Shown: one piece after another, positions 1-7,129 of the stretch
Position numbering within the stretch: position 1 is the first letter of the stretch
Layout of the letters: each line of letters opens with the position of its first letter
NCBI GenBank assembly: GCA_016712745.1
Contig: JADJQN010000003.1
Location: 1,757,275-1,821,274 of the forward strand
DNA: 64,000 nucleotides
Direction: 5' to 3'
DNA from: Sandaracinaceae bacterium
GTDB taxonomy: Bacteria; Myxococcota_A; Polyangia; Polyangiales; JADJQN01
Translations under genes and position numbers: made by a program
Notes under the pieces: generated by a model
Databases searched by the model: none
What the model was told of the DNA's origin: nothing
The model's input: the letters and a program-made list of their open reading frames with translations, nothing else

Positions 1-192
1 CGATATCCGTAGCGCGGATACTGTGCCGACAGCTCACGCATTGCCTTGAGCGGCGCGGCATCGCGCGTCGAGTCTCGACACGTACGTGAGCGATGAGCGC
101 GACACGCTCAGCAGCGAGCACGATGTCCGGCAGGAGAGGCCACGACCGCGCGCGTACGCAACCGCCTGCCGGCGACAAGACGCGCGCACCAT
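1..192 (-). pseudogene. IS3-family transposase OrfB, 5' part, frameshifted
   Basis: OrfB (DDE integrase-type subunit) should be made by -1 frameshifting from OrfA at the run of seven A at 192-198 (minus strand). The reading after slippage gives a basic helical segment ending near LSVSRSSLTYVSRLDAR. The family continuation (AMRELSAQYPRYGYR) then appears in another frame, so there is a one-base frameshift around position 65. The catalytic DDE core lies outside the window. Either the element is dead or the end of the sequence contains an error. Confidence 0.6.
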
Positions 193-449
193 TTTTTTGC
201 GGCTATCTCTTTCATCACCTCGATTTCGAGGTCGCGCTCGGCGACGAGCGTCTTGAGCCGCGAGTTTTCAAGCTCGAGCTGCTTCAATCGCTCCGCTTCG
301 TCGACGTCCATCGCGCCGAAGCGCTTCTTCCACGCGTAGATGGTCTGCTGGCTGACGCCGCGCTTCTTCGCGACCTCCGCGACCGGACCCTTGTCCGCCT
401 CGCGTAGGATTTTCACCATCTGCTCTTCGCTAAATCGACTCTTTCGCAT
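108..449 (-). CDS. IS3-family transposase OrfA
   Basis: OrfA is the DNA-binding subunit of an IS3-family transposase. Residues 1-50 (beginning MRKSRFSEEQMVKILREAD) form a helix-turn-helix with the usual GVSQQTIYAWKKRFG recognition helix. It is followed by a leucine-zipper-like coiled coil (residues about 50-85) used for OrfA/OrfAB pairing. The start at 449 is preferred over an upstream in-frame ATG at 476 because the conserved family N-terminus begins here. A seven-A slippery run precedes the OrfA stop and overlaps the OrfB start, the standard arrangement for making the fusion transposase. Length is normal for OrfA. Confidence 0.85.
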   Translation of the reverse strand: MRKSRFSEEQMVKILREADKGPVAEVAKKRGVSQQTIYAWKKRFGAMDVDEAERLKQLELENSRLKTLVAERDLEIEVMKEIAAKKWCARLVAGRRLRTRAVVASPAGHRARC

Positions 450-505
450 CTTCGGCTCCTTCGTTCGGGAGTCCAAAACGCGATTCTCTCATGCTTCACG
501 TGCTC

Positions 506-526
506 GGAAAGCCGGGGGGCAGGTCA
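506..526 (-). repeat. IS3-type terminal inverted repeat
   Basis: On the minus strand the outer end reads TGACCTGCCCCCCGG, matching the TGA...CCCC ends of IS3-family elements with OrfA/OrfB organisation. It sits about 57 bases upstream of the OrfA start. The partner repeat is off the window. Confidence 0.6.
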
Positions 527-592
527 CGATCGCAGCGGCTCTGATCACCTATGACGGACGCAATTGGTCCGGACTGATTCTCGCAGCGCGAC

Positions 593-1102
593 TCAGCGGA
601 TCGTGGCTTCCCAGGCGTCGAGGCGGATGCACGCGAAGGTCATTTGTTGCTGCGTGACTTCTTCGCAGCTTGCGCGTGTGACGCCGTCCTGGACTGATCG
701 CGTGACGCGGACGGTGTCGTCGCGCGGGATCAGTGTGGTGCGAACTTGCGTGACGTGGTTGAATGATCCCTCTGCGGTGCAGGTAGCGCGCTCTGCGACC
801 CAGCTTTGAACGCCGCTGTGTTCGCCCAGAAATCGTTCCTCGGCCACCCAAGTCTCAGGCGCTTGCAAGCACGTAGCTTCATCGCATTCACCGAACGCAA
901 ACTCGTTGTCCGTCCGATGCGTGACGCGGATGAAGCGCGGCATCGGATCGCGCGACGGGCCTTCGCCGTAACAGTTGGCGTCGTTTCGAGTTGCACGCGT
1001 TACGGTGTAAACGCCGACTTGCACATCGGGTGGCTCACTGCAGCCAGCAAGTACCGCGATGGCACAGATGAACGATGCGCAGGTCCCCAAACGTGCAAGC
1101 AT
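593..1102 (-). CDS. Small lipoprotein, unknown function
   Basis: About 169 residues. The N-terminus MLARLGTCASFICAIAVLAGC is a signal peptide with a lipobox (LAGC), so the protein is probably anchored in the outer membrane. The mature part has an even number of scattered cysteines (YGEGPS, GECDEATCLQAP, ATCTAEGS, ASCEEV, TFACIR regions), suggesting disulfides in the periplasm or on the surface. No known domain is recognised. Longer in-frame starts exist up to 1255, but only the start at 1102 gives a signal peptide. It is transcribed divergently from the PadR gene, with an IS3 end just downstream. Confidence 0.7.
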   Translation of the reverse strand: MLARLGTCASFICAIAVLAGCSEPPDVQVGVYTVTRATRNDANCYGEGPSRDPMPRFIRVTHRTDNEFAFGECDEATCLQAPETWVAEERFLGEHSGVQSWVAERATCTAEGSFNHVTQVRTTLIPRDDTVRVTRSVQDGVTRASCEEVTQQQMTFACIRLDAWEATIR

Positions 1103-1174
1103 GAGGTGATCGTAGCGAGCGCCGGCCCAGCTCCGAAAAAATCGGCAACACATGTACCAGTTGGAGCTAGCAAC

Positions 1175-1210
1175 TTGACGCAATTCCGTGTCTATGCAAG
1201 ATACCTTGCA
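1175..1210 (+). promoter_or_regulatory. Possible padR promoter with overlapping operator dyad
   Basis: A TTGACG box (1175-1180) lies 17 bases before AAGATA (1198-1203), a weak sigma70-like pair. The -10 overlaps a perfect six-base-arm dyad TGCAAG-atac-CTTGCA (1195-1210) that ends at the base before the PadR ATG at 1211. PadR repressors usually autoregulate through dyads at their own promoter. No Shine-Dalgarno precedes the ATG, consistent with a leaderless message, but the -10 match is poor. Confidence 0.35.
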
Positions 1211-1561
1211 ATGCATGGTGATGTGAAAGCGGAAGCGCTCGCTTGGCGATCCCAACTTCGAAAGGGAACGCTGGAATTGGCGGTACTTTTGCTACTTCGA
1301 CGGGATCGGCGGTACGGGTTGGAGATCGTCGAAGTGCTCAACGAGGAGGGCTTGGGCATCAGCGAGGGGAGCATTTATCCGCTGCTGGCCCGACTTAAAT
1401 CCGAGAAGAAGGTATCGACGGAGTGGGTCGAAGCCGACATCGGTCACGCCCGCAAATACTACGAGCTCACTGAGCATGGACGGCAAACCTGCACTGCTTT
1501 GCTTCAAGCCTGGCGCGATTATACGGGGGCGTTCGATCGCCTCTCGGAAAGGAAATCATGA
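1211..1561 (+). CDS. PadR-family transcriptional regulator
   Basis: A 116-residue winged-helix repressor. The segment QLRKGTLELAVLLLLRR, the motif SEGSIYPLLARLKSEK (recognition helix and start of the wing) and KYYELTEHGRQ are standard PadR-domain features. The C-terminal helix is short, as in the small PadR subgroup. It overlaps the next gene by ATGA (1558-1561), so the two are translationally coupled, and that neighbour is a typical PadR partner. A dyad directly before the start is a likely autoregulatory site. The inducer cannot be predicted. The start codon is the main doubt: an in-frame GTG lies at 1223. Confidence 0.85.
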   Translation: MHGDVKAEALAWRSQLRKGTLELAVLLLLRRDRRYGLEIVEVLNEEGLGISEGSIYPLLARLKSEKKVSTEWVEADIGHARKYYELTEHGRQTCTALLQAWRDYTGAFDRLSERKS

Positions 1562-2145
1562 GCACCGAGACACTTCCATCAGAGGCAGAGACGTTCCTTC
1601 GGCAACTTCGAGCGGGGCTTGCTTCGCTTCCACGGGCGGACCGCGATGACATCATTGCTGAAGTGCGTTCGCATCTGTACGAGCGGCACGCCGCGGGTAA
1701 AACGCCGCTGCTCGAGGGGTTTGAAAATGCGCAGAGCTACGCCTCGCGTTTTGCCGCTGAGACCGCGTTGCGTGGAGCGCTGGCACGCGGCACATCGGTG
1801 GACTTGGGCAAGGCACTTTTAACCGGGGCAACTACAGGCATATCGATGCTTCTGGTCGTTGTCCCACTGGCTGTCGCGTACATGATCGCGGTCGCGCTCG
1901 TGTTGGCTGGTGCGCTCAAGCCAATCATGCCCACGCGTGTCGGACTCTTCGTCGATATGCAGGACAATTTCGTAGCGCTGGGCGCGTATGGCGGAGACAT
2001 GCACTTGTTGCGCGAGTTGCTGGGATTCTGGGCCATGCCGCTCTTCGTTCTCAGTGGAATCGTGCTGCTATGGATCTGCAACCGTGCTCTTCGACTTGCT
2101 GCCAATCGCAAGCTGCTCTCCGTGCGGTGCGGAGCCGTGGCTTGA
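1558..2145 (+). CDS. PadR-associated membrane protein (HAAS/DUF1700-like)
   Basis: 195 residues. The N-terminal helical domain (about 5-75; FLRQLRAGLASLPRADRDD, then HLYERHAAGK) resembles the HAAS/DUF1700 domain that is regularly encoded directly after PadR regulators. It is followed by two long hydrophobic regions (about 85-120 and 155-185), giving an inner-membrane protein with a cytoplasmic N-terminus. Overlap with padR (ATGA) and with the next lipoprotein gene (TTGA) indicates one operon. Family members are thought to sense or transmit envelope state to PadR; that role is inference here. Confidence 0.7.
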   Translation: MSTETLPSEAETFLRQLRAGLASLPRADRDDIIAEVRSHLYERHAAGKTPLLEGFENAQSYASRFAAETALRGALARGTSVDLGKALLTGATTGISMLLVVVPLAVAYMIAVALVLAGALKPIMPTRVGLFVDMQDNFVALGAYGGDMHLLRELLGFWAMPLFVLSGIVLLWICNRALRLAANRKLLSVRCGAVA

Positions 2146-2549
2146 TCCGCGTCTCCACTCATATCGCTACTGGAGTCTTCATTCTCTTCTGTGTCTGCGC
2201 TTGCTCATCGACGCGTGGTTCTGATTTCGACCGACTGAGCACCGAGCACGCATCGGTTGATGCGGCGTGGTTCGAGGTGGCGTGGGGACGTGCTCCGACC
2301 GATGCGGAAATGCTGAAGACGTCGCATGGGTTCGCGTGCGTATGGGATGCGCTCGTGCATGCGCACAAAGCACCGGCGCCGGAGATGGAGTGTCTTCTCC
2401 GGCGAAAGCGCGCAGGGCAGAGCTGCTTTCGTCGTAGTGCCGCTAGCGCCGAGCAACTCGCAGCGTGCAATCAGGCTTTCGCTAACGCCTGCGTCGCGTC
2501 AGAAGCGTTTCAAACCGCGACGCGCGCATGCCCGCGCGCGGCAAACTAG
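2142..2549 (+). CDS. Small Cys-containing lipoprotein, unknown function
   Basis: About 135 residues if translation starts at the TTG at 2142, which overlaps the previous stop codon. That start yields LIRVSTHIATGVFILFCVCAC, a signal peptide ending in a lipobox Cys. Without it the upstream residues are out of frame with any signal. The mature protein carries several cysteines and a helical look (FACVWDALVHAHKA, CNQAFANACVASEAF), perhaps a disulfide-stabilised helical bundle. It is third in the padR operon, so it may be an envelope target or sensor of that system. Its 3' end overlaps the convergent gene by four bases. Confidence 0.6.
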   Translation: MIRVSTHIATGVFILFCVCACSSTRGSDFDRLSTEHASVDAAWFEVAWGRAPTDAEMLKTSHGFACVWDALVHAHKAPAPEMECLLRRKRAGQSCFRRSAASAEQLAACNQAFANACVASEAFQTATRACPRAAN

Positions 2550-2863
2550 GCTTCGATTGCGGCTCGGTGCTCCTCGCGCGTGTGAGGCTTTGACCACTGG
2601 CCGCGGGCGCGACCGCCTTCGTAGCCACAGCGACTGCAACCTTTGCGATCAGTGCTCGTAGGCTTTGGTTGCTTCGACTTCGACTTGGATGCGCGCTTCG
2701 TCGTGCCCAAGGTCGCTGCGACGGCATCACTGATGCGCGTTTCTTCAGCGGCTTCCCATTTCGCAAACGCACGTTCGACCTTCTCGTCGAGGTCTTCGAG
2801 CAGGCGTGCCTGGATTTCGGCGCGAAGCTTGGCTTGGATGCGATCCTTGTCCTCTTTGTGCAT
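2546..2863 (-). CDS. Small protein with C-terminal CxxC zinc-knuckle-like segment
   Basis: 105 residues. The N-terminal half is a highly charged helix (HKEDKDRIQAKLRAEIQARLL onward), probably coiled coil. A Lys/Ser-rich linker (about residues 55-70) follows, and the C-terminus contains CSRCGYEG. Only one CxxC pair is present, so a full zinc site would need dimerisation or nearby His residues (a His lies about 20 residues later in SKPHTREEH). No family is recognised. It converges on the preceding lipoprotein gene with overlapping stop codons. Confidence 0.55.
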   Translation of the reverse strand: MHKEDKDRIQAKLRAEIQARLLEDLDEKVERAFAKWEAAEETRISDAVAATLGTTKRASKSKSKQPKPTSTDRKGCSRCGYEGGRARGQWSKPHTREEHRAAIEA

Positions 2864-2947
2864 GCGGTGAGTCCTCGGTGCGCGATTCTACACGGCTTTC
2901 GGACCACTTGAAGCGCGAGCGAGAGGAGGCTAAAGCTGTGCGGTTCA

Positions 2948-3709
2948 ATGTTTAGACGCGTCACATACTCGCTCACGTTGGTCGCTGCGCTCGCAGGATT
3001 GGCGGCGCTTGCTGCGGCCCAAGATGGTCCTGCGCCGCCTTTGCCTGTCGCGCCGCGAGCTTTCGTTCGTTGGGGCCAAGCTTGGCCCGTGGCGCCCGTG
3101 GACCCGCTCTTGTCGGGCCGAATCGCCGGGTTTGAGCGCGGCGCATCGTTGGTTCTCGCGGTGCAAGAGGAGCATCCCTGTGCGATGCGCTTCAGCGCTA
3201 CTGGCCCGCGCAAGGTTCTCACATTCGACGGCAGCTACTTAGTGCGCGTTGGCGAAGATACGGCGACGTTCGAGCGCGATCCGCGGGGGCGCATTGCGAA
3301 TGCGCGCTACAACTTTGCGGACGGGACCGGTTTCACAACGGAGTTCACTTACAATCGACAGGGCGCGCTCGCGATGGCGACCTCGCACGTTGGCGACGCA
3401 ACCATCACGCAGCGATTCCGTTGGCTCGACGGTCAGGTGGCTGCCGTCGTCGAAGTCGATGGCACACAAAGTCCGCGCGTGATGACGGAGATGGTATTCG
3501 GCTACGACCGGCGCGGCTGGCCGAACCGCATGCGCGTGCGTCAATCACGCGAAGCCTCGTTCGACCTGCATTTCGAGAATGGCTTGCTGACGCGGGAGAC
3601 CGATCGCGCGGGCAGTCGCGAGATGACCTATCAGTACGACGCGCAGCGTCGTTTGCAGCGCGCAGGAGACGCCGAGTTTTTCTACGGCGCCGCTTGCTCG
3701 GGCTCGTGA
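2948..3709 (+). CDS. Secreted protein with YD/RHS-like repeats
   Basis: 253 residues with a clear signal peptide (MFRRVTYSLTLVAALAGLAALAAAQ, cleavage after AAA). The mature protein is rich in short aromatic-Asp motifs spaced about 20-25 residues apart (LTFDGSYLVRV, ERDPRGRIANARYNF, FTYNRQGALAM, FGYDRRGWPNRM, YQYDAQRRLQRAG). These are the hallmark of YD/RHS-type beta repeats. It is far too short for an RHS toxin and lacks a toxin tip, so it is more likely a small periplasmic or secreted beta-sheet protein. The two remaining cysteines (about residues 79 and 250) could form a disulfide. Function unknown. Confidence 0.6.
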   Translation: MFRRVTYSLTLVAALAGLAALAAAQDGPAPPLPVAPRAFVRWGQAWPVAPVDPLLSGRIAGFERGASLVLAVQEEHPCAMRFSATGPRKVLTFDGSYLVRVGEDTATFERDPRGRIANARYNFADGTGFTTEFTYNRQGALAMATSHVGDATITQRFRWLDGQVAAVVEVDGTQSPRVMTEMVFGYDRRGWPNRMRVRQSREASFDLHFENGLLTRETDRAGSREMTYQYDAQRRLQRAGDAEFFYGAACSGS

Positions 3710-3716
3710 GCGCTCG

Positions 3717-4745
3717 TTAGGGACGCAGAAGCAGTTTGCCCTTGGTCACGCGCGACTCGAGACGCGCGTGCGCCGCTTGCACGTCATCGAAGGTAAAAAT
3801 GCTGTCGATCACGGGTCGTACGATGCCGCGTTTGTAGAGCGCGAGAATCTCGCGCATGCCGCGCGATAGGTGCTCGGTCTTGTCCCACCAGTAGAGAATC
3901 TGCACGCCGGATACGGTGCGGTTGTCTTGGATGAGCTTGAGGGGCTGATAGATACCGCCAAGCACCATCTCTTTGGCGGCCGTGGCGAAACCCCTTAAGT
4001 TGCGATGGGCAGGCGCAACCTGAGCTGCGCCGATCGTGATGATCTTGCCGCCGCGCGCCAGGCATTCGTATCCCTTCTTGAAACCCTCGCCGCCCAGCGA
4101 ATCGAGAACGATGTCGACGCCATCGTTCTGCGTGAGGTCGAGAACTTTCGATTTGAACTCATCACGCGCGTAGTTGATGCCGTGGTCGAGGCCAAAGGAC
4201 TTTGCGACTTCGAGTTTTTCGTCGGAGCTCGCAGTGCCGTAGGTTGTGAGGCCGAGCGATTTCGCAAGCTGCAAGGCTGCGATGCCGACTCCGCCCGCGA
4301 CGGCCTGAATTAGAATGCTTTCCCCTTTGCGTGCGCGCGCGATCTCGTAGAGGGAGTGCCACGCCGTCAGGTAGACTGCCGGGATTGCCGCCGCGTCTTC
4401 GAATGACATGTTGTTTGGAATTGGCGAGACGTATGCCGCATCCACAACGACTTCGCTCGAGTATCCACCGAAACGCGTGACGGCAAGAACGCGGTCGCCA
4501 ACTTTGAACGTTGTAACGCTCGACCCGACAGCGCTCACGGTTCCCGAAACTTCGAAGCCCACGCAGCCCGGTGGCTTGGGCGCGGACGAGTAGAACCCGC
4601 GCCTCGCGATGCAATCGCCGAAGTTGATGCCGCTGAACGCGACATCAATCGTGAGTTGATGCGCCGTCGGTGCGGCATTGGAAAAAGTCTCAACAGCGAG
4701 GACGGATGGTTCTCCGTAGCGCCTGTAGATGATGCGTCTGGGCAT
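3717..4745 (-). CDS. Zinc-independent medium-chain dehydrogenase / quinone oxidoreductase
   Basis: 342 residues, full length for the medium-chain dehydrogenase/reductase superfamily. The GroES-like N-terminal domain (about 1-125) has the quinone-reductase signature region FSGINFGDCIARRGFY. The Rossmann NADPH-binding domain (about 130-280) carries the glycine-rich AVAGGVG turn (residues 148-154). The Cys/His ligands of zinc alcohol dehydrogenases are absent, which points to the zinc-free QOR/VAT-1-like branch that reduces quinones or enones with NADPH in the cytoplasm. It is four bases from the downstream end of the esterase gene on the same strand, so the two are probably cotranscribed. The natural substrate is unknown. 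Confidence 0.85.
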   Translation of the reverse strand: MPRRIIYRRYGEPSVLAVETFSNAAPTAHQLTIDVAFSGINFGDCIARRGFYSSAPKPPGCVGFEVSGTVSAVGSSVTTFKVGDRVLAVTRFGGYSSEVVVDAAYVSPIPNNMSFEDAAAIPAVYLTAWHSLYEIARARKGESILIQAVAGGVGIAALQLAKSLGLTTYGTASSDEKLEVAKSFGLDHGINYARDEFKSKVLDLTQNDGVDIVLDSLGGEGFKKGYECLARGGKIITIGAAQVAPAHRNLRGFATAAKEMVLGGIYQPLKLIQDNRTVSGVQILYWWDKTEHLSRGMREILALYKRGIVRPVIDSIFTFDDVQAAHARLESRVTKGKLLLRP

Positions 4746-4748
4746 TCG

Positions 4749-5768
4749 CTACTGCATCCGTTCGAGGAGCCAACTCACCGCTTTCGGGTAGCGGTATTCA
4801 ATCGCAAAGTGCGTGGCGTTGAAAAGCTCGAAGAACACTTCCTTGGTTGCAGCGGCGACGACTTCGCGGTGAAAGGCCGTAGCACCCAAGTCCAAGTTGA
4901 AATCATCCTGTTTGCCAGCATCTATATATACGGCGCGCATCGAACGAAGCGCTTCGTGTTTCTTGCGAGCAAGTCGCACGGGATCATTGTCTAGCCAGCG
5001 CGCCCAAATCTCTGGTCGCAACTCCCCGGTACGCAGGTCGTAGGGAAGCTGCACGGTTCCATCCGCATCTGCCGAGTAGCACGATGCCATCGACCAATCG
5101 GATAGCAGACTCATGTCGCTCGATTTCGAGAATGCGGGGCGCGTTGCGTGGTCGGCAAAAAAGTTCTCGAACGAACCGTCGTACGCGTCGCGCAAGACAC
5201 GCACGTTCTTCGGGAAGTGCGGTTGATAGCAGTGCTCAAAGAGCGCGTCGCCGGCGTGCGTTGCGAACGCGCCGAACACATCGGGTCGCAGCATCGCATT
5301 CATCATCGCGCCCGAGCCGCCGCTCGACTTGCCAGTGACCGCGCGATGGTCACGATGCGCATTCGTGCGGTAGTGCGCATCGACCCACGCGACGACTTCA
5401 TTGCACAGGTACGAGTGATAGGGGCCCAGTGCTGGCGAATCCAAGAACTGTGACCCGCCCCAGGACGTCCAAGCGTCGGGGAACACTAGAATGGCCGGCG
5501 GTGCTTTCTTCGATTCGAAAAGCTCATCAAAGAGCTCGAGCGCGTTTGGGCGAAACGCGTTTCGGTTACGCCACATGTCGATTTGCCCAGTCCAACCCTG
5601 AAGCATGTAGATCGTCGGTAAGCGCTCGGTGGAGGTGTCGTATCCGGGTGGAACGTAGACGTAGATTGGACGTTCGTGGGGATCGCCGCGCCTATTACCC
5701 CGAAGGAGCTCGCTGGTAATCGTGTGCTCTTCGACGCGTCCCGCGAAGGTTTTGGACCAGGGTTTCAT
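4749..5768 (-). CDS. Esterase D / enterochelin-esterase-like alpha/beta hydrolase
   Basis: 339 residues matching the putative esterase family (PF00756). Visible elements are the oxyanion region YMLQGWTG, the nucleophile elbow GKSSGG (Ser about residue 148), an acid in DAGKQDDF near residue 290 and the catalytic His in NATHFAIEY near residue 320. There is no signal peptide, so it is probably cytoplasmic. The family includes S-formylglutathione hydrolases, mycolyltransferase-like proteins and enterochelin esterases, and the substrate cannot be chosen from sequence. It lies directly upstream of the quinone oxidoreductase on the same strand. Confidence 0.85.
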   Translation of the reverse strand: MKPWSKTFAGRVEEHTITSELLRGNRRGDPHERPIYVYVPPGYDTSTERLPTIYMLQGWTGQIDMWRNRNAFRPNALELFDELFESKKAPPAILVFPDAWTSWGGSQFLDSPALGPYHSYLCNEVVAWVDAHYRTNAHRDHRAVTGKSSGGSGAMMNAMLRPDVFGAFATHAGDALFEHCYQPHFPKNVRVLRDAYDGSFENFFADHATRPAFSKSSDMSLLSDWSMASCYSADADGTVQLPYDLRTGELRPEIWARWLDNDPVRLARKKHEALRSMRAVYIDAGKQDDFNLDLGATAFHREVVAAATKEVFFELFNATHFAIEYRYPKAVSWLLERMQ

Positions 5769-5897
5769 GGGCGGACTATAGCGGCTCGCCTAAAACTTAG
5801 GACCCGTGGCCAAAAGCGCATCGCGGCTCTAGGTTATGCAATAGTACGAACCAGGCGCGCGTTAGCTGTGAGACGGCGTGCGTATTGCGAGGGAAAA

Positions 5898-5927
5898 ATG
5901 GCGTTCGAGTATCAGCAATATCAATAA
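5898..5927 (+). other. Possible nine-codon leader ORF
   Basis: ATG at 5898 opens a nine-residue frame (MAFEYQQYQ) ending in TAA. It is preceded by a purine-rich GAGGGAAAA at ribosome-binding distance and lies 12 bases before the BI-1 start. The Tyr/Gln-rich sequence and placement recall leader peptides, but nothing else supports regulation by attenuation. It could simply be chance. Confidence 0.25.
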
Positions 5928-5939
5928 AGTGGGCGTGGG

Positions 5940-6641
5940 ATGTCGGCACCGGTCGTTGCGCAAGCAACTCCCGCGGAGCGTGCGGCGTTCATCGGTCGCA
6001 CCTATGTTCATTTGCTTGGCGCGATTCTTCTCTTCGCCGCTCTCGAAGTAACGTGGTTCGTGACGCCCGTCGCGAGCACGATGATTCGCCTGATGATGGG
6101 CGGCGGAAACCTCACTTGGCTGCTCTTCATGGGGGCATTCGTCGGCGTGAGCTACTTCGCCAACAGCTGGGCGCTGCGCGACAACGCCAAACCGTTGCAA
6201 TACGCGGGTCTCGGCCTGTTCGCTGTGTTCGAATCGATTCTCTTCGTCCCGCTCATCGCGATGGCGCTCATCGCTACCAAAACTGGCGATCCGTATATTC
6301 TGCCGCGCGCGATGGGCATCACGGCGGTGCTCTTCGCGGGCCTCACCGGAATCGTCTTTCTCACGCGTAAAGATTTCTCCTTCATGCGCGGAGTCCTCAT
6401 GTTTGCCGGTTTCGCCGCGTTCGCGATGGCTGTCGGCTCGATGATCTTTGGCTTCTCGCTGGGGATCTTTTTCAGCTACGCGATGGTTGCGCTCGCCGGC
6501 GGCTACATCCTCTACCACACGTCCAACATCATGTTGCACTACCGCACCAACCAGCACGTCGCAGCGTCGCTTGCGCTGTTCTCGTCGGTGATGCTTCTGT
6601 TCTGGTACGTGCTGCGCATCTTTCTCGCACGCCGCCGCTAG
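5940..6641 (+). CDS. Bax inhibitor-1 family membrane protein
   Basis: 233 residues with seven predicted membrane segments and the BI-1/YccA pattern: an N-terminal cytoplasmic tail with FIGRTYVHLLGAILLFAALE at the start of TM1, a GITAVLFAGLTGIVFLTRKDF segment, and the late motif GGYILYHTSNIM in which an acidic residue is usual. Here that acidic position appears changed. Members are proton-sensitive calcium-leak channels or FtsH modulators. It lacks the long N-terminus of YccA fusions. The gene stands 20 bases before the next gene on the same strand. Function in this organism is inferred only from family. Confidence 0.85.
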   Translation: MSAPVVAQATPAERAAFIGRTYVHLLGAILLFAALEVTWFVTPVASTMIRLMMGGGNLTWLLFMGAFVGVSYFANSWALRDNAKPLQYAGLGLFAVFESILFVPLIAMALIATKTGDPYILPRAMGITAVLFAGLTGIVFLTRKDFSFMRGVLMFAGFAAFAMAVGSMIFGFSLGIFFSYAMVALAGGYILYHTSNIMLHYRTNQHVAASLALFSSVMLLFWYVLRIFLARRR

Positions 6642-6662
6642 TCGTAGGGATAGCCCATCGTC

Positions 6663-7073
6663 ATGGCAAAGCGCGCAAACCCGGAGCTTATGCCGAAGGT
6701 TCGCGCGCGGCTGCCTTTTGATTTCGTCCTCGACGAGCTCGAGTCACTCGATCCAGAAACGAAGCCATTGTTCGGTTGCACCGCGGTCTATGTCGGTGAG
6801 CGAATCGTCTTCGCGCTGCGCGAGAAGCCCACAGCAAAGCAAGACAATGGTGTGTGGCTAGCCACGACCAAGGAGCATCACGCGTCGCTGAAGAAGGTAC
6901 TACCCTCGATGCGAAGTATTCGGGTTTTGGGGAATGGCGTGACGGGCTGGCAGATTTTGCCGGCGTCGTCCGAGGATTTTGAGGACGAAGTGCTCAAAGC
7001 CTGCGCCTTGGTGCGGAAGAACGATCCGCGCATCGGAAAGATTCCCGCGTCGAAGCGCAAGAAGCGGACGTAA
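6663..7073 (+). CDS. Conserved hypothetical, TfoX/YjbR-like small protein
   Basis: 136 residues with no signal or membrane segment. The N-terminal part (PFDFVLDELESLDPETKPLFGCTAVYVGERIVFALREK) resembles the TfoX N-terminal or YjbR/MmcQ-type alpha/beta fold, followed by a basic C-terminus (KIPASKRKKRT). Such proteins are common, small and cytoplasmic, and their biochemical role is largely unknown. DNA binding is suggested for the YjbR type, and the basic tail would fit. It follows the BI-1 gene closely and may be cotranscribed with it. The family assignment is tentative. Confidence 0.5.
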   Translation: MAKRANPELMPKVRARLPFDFVLDELESLDPETKPLFGCTAVYVGERIVFALREKPTAKQDNGVWLATTKEHHASLKKVLPSMRSIRVLGNGVTGWQILPASSEDFEDEVLKACALVRKNDPRIGKIPASKRKKRT

Positions 7074-7129
7074 AAAAGGCTCACATTCACCGTGGCATAA
7101 GTCGTGGGGAAAACTATGATGCCGGCTCG

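Larger units (their letters stand above)
1..526 (-). mobile_element. IS3-family insertion sequence, partial
   Basis: Right-hand part of an IS3-type element running off the start of the window. It contains OrfA, the beginning of OrfB and a terminal inverted repeat at 506-526. Read on the minus strand, that repeat begins TGACCTGCCCCCCGG, the TGA-CCCC form usual for this family. The element ends 66 bases beyond the 3' end of the neighbouring lipoprotein gene, so it does not interrupt it. The other end and any target duplication lie outside the window. Confidence 0.75.
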
